A stretch of 64,000 nt of DNA from Streptomyces specialis (GTDB taxonomy: Bacteria > Actinomycetota > Actinomycetes > Streptomycetales > Streptomycetaceae), in contig NZ_LN929893.1 of the NCBI RefSeq assembly GCF_001493375.1, positions 167,101 through 231,100 of the forward strand, written 5' to 3'. Numbering within the stretch: the stretch's first letter is position 1; the number at the start of each line of letters is the position of its first letter. The notes under the pieces were generated by a model. The model was not told the DNA's origin. It did not search any database and saw only the letters and a list, made by a program, of their open reading frames with translations. This document shows positions 19,427 through 28,395 of this stretch, piece by piece. The position numbers were made by a program, and so were the translations under genes.

Positions 19427-20704
19427 TCAGGCCAGCCGGCCGCGCAGCTCGTCCACCACCGACTCCAGCCGGACGGGCGTCTGTTCGCCGCTGACCAGGT
19501 CCTTGACCTGCGCCACGCCCTCGGCCAGATCCCGTTCGCCGGCCACCAGGGCGAACCTGGCGCCGCTGCGGTGGGCCGACTTCATCGCGGACTTGACGCC
19601 CCGGCCGCCGAACGCGAAGTCCGCCGCCACCCCGGCCCGCCGCAGCCCGGTGACCACGGCGAACAGCGCCCGCCGCGCCTCCTCGCCCAGCGGCACCGCG
19701 AACACGTCGGTGGCCGACGGCAGTTCCAGCGCGACGCCCTCCGCGCGCAGCGCCAGCACCGTGCGGTCCACGCCCAGCGCCCACCCCACGGACGGCAGCG
19801 GCGGCCCGCCGATCATCTCGGACAGCCCGTCGTACCGGCCGCCGCCGCCGACGGCCGACTGCGCGCCGAGCCCGTCGTGGACGAACTCGAACGTGGTCCG
19901 TGTGTAGTAGTCCAGACCCCGCACGAGCCGGTCGTCGTCCGCGAAGGCGACCCCCGCCTCGGTCAGCGACTCCCGGACCCGCTCGTGGTACTCCTTGCAC
20001 GCCTCGCACAGGTGATCGCGCATCACCGGCGCGCCGGTGAGCTGACGCCGCACGCTCTCGCGCTTGTCGTCCAGCACCCGCAGCGGGTTGATGCCGATCC
20101 GCGCGCGGGTCTCCTCGTCGAGGTCCAGACCGCGCAGGAACTCCTGGAGAGCGGCCCGGTACACCGGCCGGCAGGTGCGGTCGCCCAGCGAGTTGAGCAG
20201 CAGCCGCACGTTCCGCAGGCCGAGCGACCGGTAGGCGTCGGCCGCGAGGATGATCAACTCGGCGTCGAGAACGGGGTCCTCGGCGCCGATCGCCTCCGCG
20301 CCGACCTGCGAGAAGTGCCGGTAACGGCCGGCCTGCGGGCGCTCGTACCGGTAGTAGGTGCCCGAATACCACAGCTTCACCGGCAGGTTGCCCGCGCGGT
20401 GCAGGTTCGCCTGGAGGGCGGCGCGCAGCACGGACGCGGTGCCCTCGGGGCGCAGCGCGAGGCGGGTGCCGCCCTTGGTGGTGAGGGTGTACATCTCCTT
20501 GGTCACGATGTCGGTCGACTCGCCGACACCGCGCGAGAAGAGCTCCACGTGCTCGAAGCCGGGCGTCTCCACATAGCCGTAGCCGGCGCGGCGCAGCGGG
20601 GCGGCGATCGCCTCGCGCACCGCGAGGACGGCGGCGGAGTCCGGGGGGATCAGGTCGTACGTGCCCTTGGGGGCGGAAAAGGTGCTCACTGGTGAGGAGT
20701 TCAC
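19427..20704 (-). CDS. hisS: Histidyl-tRNA synthetase
   Basis: The 425-aa class II enzyme has motif 1, motif 2 ([17 protein letters not shown]), the histidine-specific HisA motif [14 protein letters not shown], motif 3 ([13 protein letters not shown]) and an anticodon-binding C-terminal domain. The GTG at 20704 overlaps the stop of the MBL hydrolase gene by 4 nt; a second GTG at 20689 would also give a normal N-terminus ([12 protein letters not shown]). The two genes form an operon, an arrangement common in actinobacteria. Confidence 0.96.
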   Translation of the reverse strand: MNSSPVSTFSAPKGTYDLIPPDSAAVLAVREAIAAPLRRAGYGYVETPGFEHVELFSRGVGESTDIVTKEMYTLTTKGGTRLALRPEGTASVLRAALQANLHRAGNLPVKLWYSGTYYRYERPQAGRYRHFSQVGAEAIGAEDPVLDAELIILAADAYRSLGLRNVRLLLNSLGDRTCRPVYRAALQEFLRGLDLDEETRARIGINPLRVLDDKRESVRRQLTGAPVMRDHLCEACKEYHERVRESLTEAGVAFADDDRLVRGLDYYTRTTFEFVHDGLGAQSAVGGGGRYDGLSEMIGGPPLPSVGWALGVDRTVLALRAEGVALELPSATDVFAVPLGEEARRALFAVVTGLRRAGVAADFAFGGRGVKSAMKSAHRSGARFALVAGERDLAEGVAQVKDLVSGEQTPVRLESVVDELRGRLA

Positions 20705-21414
20705 AATCCTGGTCGCGGGGCCGCCGCGTCGGCGGCTCCCCGGCCGGCGGCCAGCTCCCGCAGATACGGGTTGCCGGCGCGCTCGCGGCCGATGGTGGTC
20801 TGCGGGCCGTGCCCGGACAGCACCACGGTCGAGTCATCGAGCGGAAGGCAGACGCGAGCCAGCGACCGCAGGATCTCGGCGTGGTCACCGCCGGGGAGGT
20901 CGGTGCGTCCGATGGAGCCGGCGAAGAGCAGGTCGCCCGAGAACAGCACCGGCGGGATGTCGGACTGTTCGGGCATCCGGAAGGTCACCGACCCCTTGGT
21001 ATGGCCCGGGGCGTGCGCGACGGAGAACGACAGGCCGGCGAGCGACAGCTCGGCACCGTCGGTCAGCTCCCGCAGGTCGTCCGGCTCGCCCACCGTCAGC
21101 TCGCCCAGCAGCGGCTGCCCGATGCGCATGCCCAGCGCCTTGCCGGGGTCGCTGAGCATGTAACGGTCCGCCGGGTGGATCCAGGCGGGCACGTCGTGGG
21201 CGCCGCAGACGGGGACGACCGAGGCCACGTGGTCGATGTGGCCGTGGGTGACGATGACCGCGACCGGCTTCAGCCGGTGCTTGGCGATCGTCTCGGCCAC
21301 CCCGTCCGCGGCCCGGTGACCGGGGTCGATGATCACGCACTCCTCACCGGCGGCGGGCGCGACCAGATAGCAGTTGGTCCCCCAGGCCCCGGCGGGAAAG
21401 CCAGCGATCAGCAC
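20701..21414 (-). CDS. MBL-fold hydrolase, glyoxalase II-like
   Basis: The 237-aa protein has the metallo-beta-lactamase metal motif VTHGHIDHV, a third histidine in APGHTKGS, the bridging aspartate in [20 protein letters not shown] and the last histidine in VLSGHGPQT. This is the pattern of glyoxalase-II-like hydrolases found directly upstream of hisS. The substrate is not known; hydroxyacylglutathione is unlikely because actinobacteria use mycothiol. It is divergent from the isomerase at 21600. Confidence 0.88.
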   Translation of the reverse strand: MLIAGFPAGAWGTNCYLVAPAAGEECVIIDPGHRAADGVAETIAKHRLKPVAVIVTHGHIDHVASVVPVCGAHDVPAWIHPADRYMLSDPGKALGMRIGQPLLGELTVGEPDDLRELTDGAELSLAGLSFSVAHAPGHTKGSVTFRMPEQSDIPPVLFSGDLLFAGSIGRTDLPGGDHAEILRSLARVCLPLDDSTVVLSGHGPQTTIGRERAGNPYLRELAAGRGAADAAAPRPGL

Positions 21415-21599
21415 GGTCGTCCTTCGGTCGTCGGGCGCGGTTCACGCTCGGGATGCCAGGCCACAGGGCCCGTCACCGGGCCCTCACGGCCCCGGGAGGG
21501 CCCCGGGCAGACGGCCTCAGCCTACCGGCGACGGTGCGGCACGGGCGAACCCGTATACGGTGACGCCACGAGACGACGAGTCGACAAGGGGAGAGCGCG

Positions 21600-22451
21600 G
21601 TGGTCAGCAAGGATCAGCGGCGGAGGCAGCTCGCGCGGGCGAAGTGGGAACGGCAGCAGGCGCGCCGGTTCGACCGGGCACGGAAGGGCCGGCGGCTGCG
21701 GCTGGTCCTCTCCGTCCTCCTGGTGCTGCTCATCGCGGGCGGCGTCACCGCCTTCGTGGTCCTGACCGGGGACGACGACACGAACGACGAGGCGTCCGAC
21801 GCGGAGGCGACCAGTTCGCCCGAGCCGGAGGAGGCCCCCGAGGACCCGTGCGAGGAGCCCGCGCCGGGCGAACCGTCGGACCAGCAGTGGGACGCCGAGC
21901 CGGAGATGTCGGTGGACACCGGCGTCGACCACGTGATGCGGCTCGCGACGACCTGCGGCGACATCGAGATCACGATGGACACCGAGGCCGCGCCGCACAC
22001 CGTGAACTCGTTCGCGTTCCTGGCGGGCGAGGGCTACTTCGACCACTCGCCGTGCCACCGGCTGGTGACCGAGGGCATCTACGTGCTCCAGTGCGGCGAC
22101 CCCCAGGGCACCGGACAGGGCGGCCCCGGATACACCATCCCGGACGAGAACCTGGACGCCCCGGAGCTGGAGGGCGGCGTCTACCCGGCGGGCACGGTGG
22201 CCATGGCCAACAAGTACGACCCGTCCGCCGACACCGGCCGGGACACGGGCGGCAGCCAGTTCTTCCTGGTCTACGAGGACAGCCCGCTGCCGCCGGACTA
22301 CACGCCGTTCGGCAAGGTGACCGGCGGCATGGACGTGCTGGAGACGATCGCCGCGACGGGCGCGGCCCCGGCCGACCCGACCACCGGCACCACCGCGCCG
22401 TACGCCACGGTCGTCATCGACGAGGCCACGGTCGAGCCGGTGAACGACTAG
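21600..22451 (+). CDS. Membrane-anchored cyclophilin-type peptidyl-prolyl isomerase
   Basis: The 283-aa protein has a highly basic N-terminus (about 1-33), one membrane segment (LVLSVLLVLLIAGGVTAFVV, about 35-55), a Glu/Asp-rich linker and an extracellular cyclophilin domain (about 100-280). Recognisable segments are CHRLVTEGIYVLQCGD, GGPGYTIPDEN and GSQFFLVYEDSPLPPDYT. It should assist folding of secreted proteins. The GTG start at 21600 follows an AGGGGAGAG Shine-Dalgarno about 7 nt upstream. Confidence 0.9.
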   Translation: MVSKDQRRRQLARAKWERQQARRFDRARKGRRLRLVLSVLLVLLIAGGVTAFVVLTGDDDTNDEASDAEATSSPEPEEAPEDPCEEPAPGEPSDQQWDAEPEMSVDTGVDHVMRLATTCGDIEITMDTEAAPHTVNSFAFLAGEGYFDHSPCHRLVTEGIYVLQCGDPQGTGQGGPGYTIPDENLDAPELEGGVYPAGTVAMANKYDPSADTGRDTGGSQFFLVYEDSPLPPDYTPFGKVTGGMDVLETIAATGAAPADPTTGTTAPYATVVIDEATVEPVND

Positions 22452-22476
22452 CAAGCACCCGCCCCACCGGTAATTT

Positions 22477-22506
22477 CCGCCCGGCAAGGTGCGGACAGCC
22501 GGGCGG
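22477..22506 (+). terminator. Probable terminator after the cyclophilin gene
   Basis: A 9-bp perfect GC stem (22477-22485 with 22498-22506) and a 12-base loop lie 25 nt after the stop codon. There is no T-run, as usual in this GC range. Confidence 0.5.
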
Positions 22507-22542
22507 CCTGTCGCCTATGTTGGCGGTGTGCAGGGCGCCTGC

Positions 22543-22582
22543 GCCGGTCAGGCGGGGAGAGCGGCCGGTCAGGCGGGGAGAG
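22543..22582. repeat. Tandem 19-bp direct repeat upstream of the DUF349 gene
   Basis: GCCGGTCAGGCGGGGAGAG occurs at 22543-22561 and again, identically, at 22564-22582. The 21-bp period puts both copies on the same DNA face, about 85-120 nt before the DUF349 start. It could be a paired protein-binding site or a simple duplication. Confidence 0.7.
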
Positions 22583-22664
22583 AACAGCCGGTGGACCCGG
22601 ACGAGAACTGTGTGCGGTGCCGGGGGCGTCACGCCCTGTCGCGCGCATCGAACGAGGAGGCGCT

Positions 22665-23894
22665 GTGAGCAGCGAGCCGTGGGGTCGCGTCGACGAGACG
22701 GGGACCGTGTACGTACGGACGGCGGACGGGGAGAAGGCCGTCGGCTCCTGGCAGGCGGGCTCCCCCGAGGAGGCGCTCGCCTATTTCGAGCGCAAGTACG
22801 AGGGTCTGGTCGTGGAGGTCGATCTGCTGGAGCGCCGGGTGCGCACCACGGATCTGGCGGCCAAGGACGCGATGACCGCGATCGGCCATCTGCGCGAGCA
22901 GGTGGCCGAGGCCAACGCGGTGGGCGACCTGGCGGCGCTCGCCCGGCGTCTCGACGAGCTGGTGGCGCTGGTGGAGTCCCGCCGCGAGGAGCGAAAGGCG
23001 GCGCGCGCCCGGCAGAGCGAGGAGGCCAGGGCCGCCAAGGACGCGCTGGTCGCCGAGGCCGAGCAGTTGGCGGTCAGCGATCAGTGGCGCACGGCGGGCG
23101 AGCGGCTGCGGGCCCTGGTCGACACCTGGAAGGGCCTGCCCCGGCTGGACCGGAAGACCGACGACGAGCTGTGGCACCGCTTCTCCCAGGCCCGCTCCGC
23201 GTTCTCCAAGCGCCGCAAGTCGCACTTCGCCGCCCTGGACTCGCAGCGCGACGAGACCAAGCGCCGCAAGGAGAAGCTGATCGCGGAGGCCGAGGCGCTG
23301 GCGGACTCGACGGACTGGGTGACGACCGCGGCCCGCTACCGCGACCTGATGCAGGACTGGAAGGCGGCCGGGCGCGCGCACCGGGACGTGGAGGAGGACC
23401 TGTGGGCCCGGTTCCGGGCGGCGCAGGACGTGTTCTTCCAGGCCCGTTCCGGGGCGTTCGCGGAGCGCGACGCCGAGCAGCGCGACAACCTGGCGCGCAA
23501 GGAGGAGCTGGCGGCCGAGGCCGAGAAGCTGCTGCCGATCACCGACATCAAGGCGGCCCGGGCGGCGCTGCGGTCGATCGGTGAGCGCTGGGAAGCCATC
23601 GGGCACGTGCCGCGCGACGCCAGGGCGGCGATCGAGGCCCGGATGCACGCGGTGGAGCGGGCCGTCGCGGAGGCCGAGGAGGTCGAGTGGCGGCGGACCA
23701 ACCCGGAGGCCCGGGCCCGCGCGGCCGGGCTGACCGGGCAGCTCCAGGACGCGGTGAACCGGCTGCGCGAGCAGGCGGAGCGGGCGCGGGCCCAGGGCAA
23801 CACGGCGAAGGCCGAGAAGCTGGAGCAGGAGCTGGCCGGGCGGCAGGCGCTGCTCGACCAGGCGCTGAAGGGACTCCAGGAGTTCGGCGGCTGA
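22665..23894 (+). CDS. DUF349 repeat protein
   Basis: The 409-aa protein is almost entirely helical, charged and coiled-coil-like. It has several DUF349 repeats of about 70 residues (for example DQWRTAGERLRALVDTWKGL, then STDWVTTAARYRDLMQDWKA, then the IKAARAALRSIGERWEAIG segment) and an Arg/Ala/Glu-rich tail. No catalytic motif is visible. Function is unknown; E. coli DUF349 proteins have been linked to translation or stress. The start is GTG 22665 because GAGGAGG lies 4 nt upstream. It converges on relA and shares a terminator with it. Confidence 0.88.
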   Translation: MSSEPWGRVDETGTVYVRTADGEKAVGSWQAGSPEEALAYFERKYEGLVVEVDLLERRVRTTDLAAKDAMTAIGHLREQVAEANAVGDLAALARRLDELVALVESRREERKAARARQSEEARAAKDALVAEAEQLAVSDQWRTAGERLRALVDTWKGLPRLDRKTDDELWHRFSQARSAFSKRRKSHFAALDSQRDETKRRKEKLIAEAEALADSTDWVTTAARYRDLMQDWKAAGRAHRDVEEDLWARFRAAQDVFFQARSGAFAERDAEQRDNLARKEELAAEAEKLLPITDIKAARAALRSIGERWEAIGHVPRDARAAIEARMHAVERAVAEAEEVEWRRTNPEARARAAGLTGQLQDAVNRLREQAERARAQGNTAKAEKLEQELAGRQALLDQALKGLQEFGG

Positions 23895-23903
23895 CGCGCA
23901 CGG

Positions 23904-23954
23904 CGTATGACGACGGCGGCGAGGCACCCGGTGCCTCGCCGCCGTCGTCATACG
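23904..23954. terminator. Bidirectional terminator, 24-bp perfect stem
   Basis: A perfect 24-bp inverted repeat (23904-23927 with 23931-23954) with a 3-base loop sits between the convergent DUF349 gene and relA. It should terminate both. Confidence 0.85.
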
Positions 23955-23976
23955 GCCCGGTACGGGCCGGGCGGGC

Positions 23977-26446
23977 TCAGGGCCGGCGCGGTGAGGACGT
24001 CACCCGGTAGACGTCGTAGACGCCCTCCACGCCCCGCACGGCCTTCAGGACGTGGCCCAGATGCTTGGGGTCGCCCATCTCGAAGGTGAAACGGGAGGTG
24101 GCGACCCGGTCCCGGGACGTCTGCACGGCGGCGGACAGGATGTTGACGTGCTGGTCGGACAGGACCCGCGTGACGTCCGACAGCAGCCGGGAGCGGTCCA
24201 GCGCCTCGACCTGGATGGCGACCAGGAAGACCGACGACTGGGTCGGCGCCCACTCGACCTCCAGGATGCGGTCGGGCTCCTGGGTGAGGGAATCGACGTT
24301 CACACAGTCCGCGCGGTGCACGGAGACGCCGTTGCCCCGGGTGACGAACCCGATGATCGGATCGCCGGGCACCGGGGTGCAGCAGCGGGCCACCTTGACC
24401 CACACGTCGTCCACGCCCTTGACGACCACTCCCGGGTCGGAGTGCGCCCGCCGCTTCCCGCGCGCCGGGACCGGCGGCGCGGTCTCGGCGATGTCCTCGT
24501 TGGCCGCCTCCTCGCCGCCGACCGCCTGGACCAGCTTCTGCACCACGCTCTGCGCCGAGACGTGGCCCTCGCCGATCGCGGCGTACAGCGAGGAGATGTC
24601 CGGGTAGCGCATCTCGTGCGCCAGCGTGACCAGGGAGTCGCCGCTGAGGACGTGCTGGATCGGCAGGTTCTGCTTGCGCACGGCGCGGGTGATGAAGTCC
24701 TTGCCCTGCTCGATGGCCTCGTCGCGGCGCTCCTTGGAGAACCAGCCGCGGATCTTGTTCCTGGCCCTCGGCGACTTCACGAAGCCGAGCCAGTCGCGGG
24801 ACGGGCCGGCGCCCTCGGCCTTGGAGGTGAAGATCTCCACGGTGTCGCCGTTGTCGAGCGTCGACTCCAACGGCACCAGGCGCCCGTTGACCTTGGCTCC
24901 TATGGTCCGGTGGCCGACCTCCGTGTGCACCGCGTACGCGAAGTCCACGGGCGTCGCGCCGGCCGGCAGCGCGATCACGTCGCCCTTGGGCGTGAAGACG
25001 AAGACCTCGTTGCGGGAGAGGTCGAAGCGGAGCGACTCCAGGAACTCCCCCGGGTCCTCCGTCTCCTTCTGCCAGTCCAGGAGCTGCCGCAGCCACGCCA
25101 TGTCGTCGACGGTGCTGCCGCCGCCCTTCTTCGGCGCGTCCGAGCGCACCTTGGATGAGCCGGCGACGGCCTGCTGCTTGTACTTCCAGTGCGCCGCGAT
25201 GCCGAACTCGGCGCGCCGGTGCATGTCGAAGGTGCGGATCTGAAGCTCGACGGGCTTGCCGCCCGGCCCTATCACCGTGGTGTGCAGCGACTGGTACATG
25301 TTGAACTTCGGCATCGCGATGTAGTCCTTGAACCGCCCCGGCACCGGGTTCCACCGGGCGTGCACGGTGCCGAGCGCCGCGTAGCAGTCGCGGACGGTGT
25401 CGACCAGGACGCGGATGCCCACCAGATCGTAGATCTCCGCGAAGTCGCGCCCCCGCACGATCATCTTCTGGTAGACGCTGTAGTAGTGCTTGGGCCGGCC
25501 GGTGACCGCCGCCTTGATGCGGGCGCCCCGCAGGTCGGACTGGACCTCGTCGATGACGGTCGCCAGGTACTCGTCCCGCTTCGGGGCGCGCTCGGCGACC
25601 AGGCGCACGATCTCGTCGTACATCTTGGGGTAGAGGATGGCGAAGGCCAGGTCCTCCAGCTCCCACTTGATGGTGTTCATACCGAGCCGGTGGGCCAGCG
25701 GCGCGTAGATCTCCAGCGTCTCGCGGGCCTTCTGCTCCTGCTTCTCGCGCTTCAGGAACCGCATGGTCCGCATGTTGTGGAGGCGGTCGGCCAGCTTGAT
25801 GACCAGGACCCGGGGGTCCTTGGCCATCGCGACCACCATCTTGCGGACGGTCTCGGCCTGGGCCGCCTCGCCGAACTTCACCTTGTCGAGCTTGGTGACA
25901 CCGTCCACGAGCTGGGCGACCTGGTCGCCGAAGTCGCGGCGGAGGCTGTCCAGGCCGTACTCGGTGTCCTCGACCGTGTCGTGCAGCAGCCCGGCCATCA
26001 GCGTGGAGGCGTCCATGCCCAGCTCGGCCAGGATCGTGGTCACGGCCAGCGGGTGCGTGATGTACGGGTCGCCGCTCTTGCGCTTCTGCCCCCGGTGCCA
26101 GCGCTCGGCCACGTGGTAGGCCCGCTCGATCTGGCGCAGCGCGGCGGTGTCGGCCTTGGGGTCGTTGGCGCGGACCACCCGCAGCAGCGGTTCCAGGACC
26201 GGGTTGTACGGGGTGGAGCGCTGGACGCCGAGCCGGGCGAGCCGGGCCCGCACACGGTTGGAGGCTGGCTCTTATACACATATGACGCTGCCGACGAAGA
26301 GGATAGTGCAGCTCTCGGGTGCTCTCGCACACCTCCACATACAGATGATACCGATAGCTTTGTCACCCAGTCGTTGGTGACGATAACATTCGTCAGATCC
26401 TTCAACGCTCTCGGACTGAGGCGAGCGGCTGGGCGTCGTCTGGCAA
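23977..26446 (-). CDS. relA: Bifunctional (p)ppGpp synthetase/hydrolase RelA (interrupted near N-terminus by adapter)
   Basis: The protein is readable from [13 protein letters not shown] (26253) to the stop at 23977. Domains in order are the HD hydrolase ([19 protein letters not shown] motif), the synthetase ([40 protein letters not shown]), TGS ([20 protein letters not shown]), a zinc-finger/CC part ([16 protein letters not shown]) and a C-terminal ACT domain. The real start is probably TTG 26446 (product PDDAQPLA), with GGAG 5 nt upstream; it matches the Streptomyces RelA N-terminus as I remember it. Between about 26265 and 26410 Nextera adapter replaces genuine coding DNA, so the reading frame is artificially broken and some residues are lost. 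Confidence 0.92.
26265..26410. other. Nextera read-1/P5 adapter contamination inside relA
   Basis: On the plus strand CTCTTATACACATATGACGC and GCTGCCGACGAAGAG (26270-26304) are the Nextera R1 end with one or two errors. Further on, the complement of 26360-26390 resembles P5. Translations show the familiar adapter peptide pattern (YTHMTLPTK). GC drops sharply here. The stretch is not genomic. Confidence 0.92.
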
Positions 26447-26605
26447 GGGCACTCCTTCTCGGGCCCTCTCCCGTCCATGGGCGGGGCGGGAAGGGGAGCG
26501 GTCCTCGGGGCCGTGGTGCGACCTTGAGGAGAGTCCGGCCGGGAAACGATCGGACTGCCATGGTAACGAGCCCGGAGGGATCGCTCCCGCTCAATCGGCC
26601 CACGG

Positions 26606-26639
26606 ATCAGGGCGCCCGCTTGACGGCGGGCGCCCTGAT
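26606..26639 (-). terminator. Terminator between apt and relA
   Basis: A 14-bp perfect stem (ATCAGGGCGCCCGC with its complement) and a 6-base loop lie 16 nt after the apt stop, ahead of the relA leader. It suggests relA has its own promoter or that read-through from apt is limited. Confidence 0.75.
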
Positions 26640-26655
26640 GTGTGTCCGGGACGAA

Positions 26656-27216
26656 TCAGACAGTGATGAGCGCCTGGTAGGGGGCATCGGCCAGCGCGGG
26701 GAGCACCCTCGCGCGCCCCCCGAGAAATTCGAGCTCCATCAGCACCGCGAGCCCCGCCACGCGCGCCCCCGTGCGCTCGATCAGGCGCAGCGACGCCTCG
26801 GCGGGGCCCCCGGTGGCGAGCACGTCGTCCACCACGAGCACCCGGTCCTCGGCGGTCAGGCCCTCGGCGTGGATCTCCATCTCGGCGCTGCCGTACTCCA
26901 GCTCGTACGCCTGGGAGAGCGTCGCGCCCGGGAGCTTGCCCGCCTTGCGGACCGGGACGAAGCCCAGCCCGGCCCGGACGGCGACGGGGGCCGCGAGGAT
27001 GAAGCCACGCGCCTCCAGGCCCGCCACCTTGGTGGCGCCGTGCTCCAGGGCGAACGCGGCCAGCGCGTCGGTGAGCGCGGTGAACGCCTCCGGGTCGGCC
27101 AGCAGCGGGGTGATGTCCTTGAAGACGACGCCCGGCCGGGGATAGTCCACGACGTCACGGATCCGGCTCAGCAGCAGCTCCGCCAGCGCGCCGGGCTCCG
27201 GGGCGGCGGCGGTCAC
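26656..27216 (-). CDS. apt: Adenine phosphoribosyltransferase
   Basis: The 186-aa enzyme salvages adenine to AMP using PRPP. The PRPP-binding motif VLVVDDVLATGGPAEASL and the N-terminal IRDVVDYPRPGVVFKDITPL are diagnostic. It overlaps the secF stop by 4 nt and precedes relA, the well-known secD-secF-apt-relA order of Streptomyces. Confidence 0.96.
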   Translation of the reverse strand: MTAAAPEPGALAELLLSRIRDVVDYPRPGVVFKDITPLLADPEAFTALTDALAAFALEHGATKVAGLEARGFILAAPVAVRAGLGFVPVRKAGKLPGATLSQAYELEYGSAEMEIHAEGLTAEDRVLVVDDVLATGGPAEASLRLIERTGARVAGLAVLMELEFLGGRARVLPALADAPYQALITV

Positions 27217-28394
27217 CGGCGCTTCCCGGAGGGCCGGCCGCGGCCCCGGCTCCGGGACGGCGGCTGACGGCGGGCGGCGCGCGGACCGGACGCCCCCCGG
27301 GCGGCGGCCAGCGGCGCGGCGGCGTCCCGCTCGTCGGACTCCTCCTCGTCGGGCCCCTCGGCCACCGGCTCGTCATCGGCCGGGACGGCACCGGCATCGG
27401 CTCCGTCGCCCTGGTCGCCCTGGTCGCGCTTGGCGCGTCGGGCGAGAACCTTGCGGTCCTGGGCCTTGATCGCCGACTCGCGCGACTTGAGGTCGGAGAC
27501 CAGGGGGGTGGCGATCATGATCGACGAGTACGCGCCGGCGGTGAGACCGACGAACAGCGACAGCGCGATGTCGTTCAGCATGCCGCCGCCCAGCAGACCG
27601 CCGCCGATGAACAGCAGCGCGCCGACCGGCAGCAGCGCCACCACCGAGGTGTTGATCGACCGGACCAGCGTGCCGTTGAGGCTGCGGTTGGCCAGCTCGG
27701 CGTAGGTGTGGCGGGTCTGCTTGGTGAAGTCCCGCGTCTGTTCCTTCAGGCCGTCGAAGACCACGACCGTGTCGTAGAGCGAGTACCCGAGGATCGTCAG
27801 CAGACCGATCACCGTGCCGGGCGTGACCTCGAAGCCGACGAGGGCGTAGACGCCGACGGTGATCGTGATGTCGTGGATCAGCGCGATCAGGGCCGCCAGG
27901 GCCATCCGCCACTCGAAGGCGATGGCCAGGTAGATCACCACGAGCACCAGGAAGATGATCAGACCGCGCCACGCCTTGTCGGCGATCTGGTCGCCCCAGC
28001 TCGGGCCGATCACCTCGGCGTTGAGGTCCTCGGTCGGGATGCCCAGCTCCCCGGCCAGCGCCTCGCGGGTGGCGTTGGACTGGTCGGTGTCCAGGCCGCT
28101 GACCTGGATACGCATCGAGCCGTCGTCGCCGAGCGTCTGCACCAGCGCCTGACTGCCCGAGACCTCCTCGGCGACCTCGCGCGCCTCCTCGACGGAGATC
28201 TCCGTCGCCGGGGTCGTGAAGACCGCGCCGCCCTCGAACTCGACGCCCATGTGCAGGCCGCGCACGGCGAGCCCGGCGAAGGCGAGGATGGTGATCAGGA
28301 CGGAGACGGCGTACCAGATCTTCCGACGGGCGACGAAGTCGACGCCGACCTCTCCGCGGTACAGCCGGGCACCGAGATCTCCGAGCCGCGACAT
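27213..28394 (-). CDS. secF: Protein translocase subunit SecF
   Basis: The 393-aa membrane protein has six predicted membrane segments, the periplasmic-type P1 motif (MGVEFEGGAVF) and the GSVIGL-like transport segment (TPGTVIGLLTILGYSLYDTVV). Its cytoplasmic C-terminus is long and very basic, with Arg/Pro-rich repeats. With SecD it uses the proton gradient to promote late steps of Sec export. One base separates it from the secD stop. Confidence 0.95.
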   Translation of the reverse strand: MSRLGDLGARLYRGEVGVDFVARRKIWYAVSVLITILAFAGLAVRGLHMGVEFEGGAVFTTPATEISVEEAREVAEEVSGSQALVQTLGDDGSMRIQVSGLDTDQSNATREALAGELGIPTEDLNAEVIGPSWGDQIADKAWRGLIIFLVLVVIYLAIAFEWRMALAALIALIHDITITVGVYALVGFEVTPGTVIGLLTILGYSLYDTVVVFDGLKEQTRDFTKQTRHTYAELANRSLNGTLVRSINTSVVALLPVGALLFIGGGLLGGGMLNDIALSLFVGLTAGAYSSIMIATPLVSDLKSRESAIKAQDRKVLARRAKRDQGDQGDGADAGAVPADDEPVAEGPDEEESDERDAAAPLAAARGASGPRAARRQPPSRSRGRGRPSGKRR

Positions 28395-28395
28395 C

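Noticed and set aside
26280..26400. Low-GC segment as horizontally acquired DNA or a regulatory leader
   Set aside because: It matches the Nextera R1/P5 adapter with errors.
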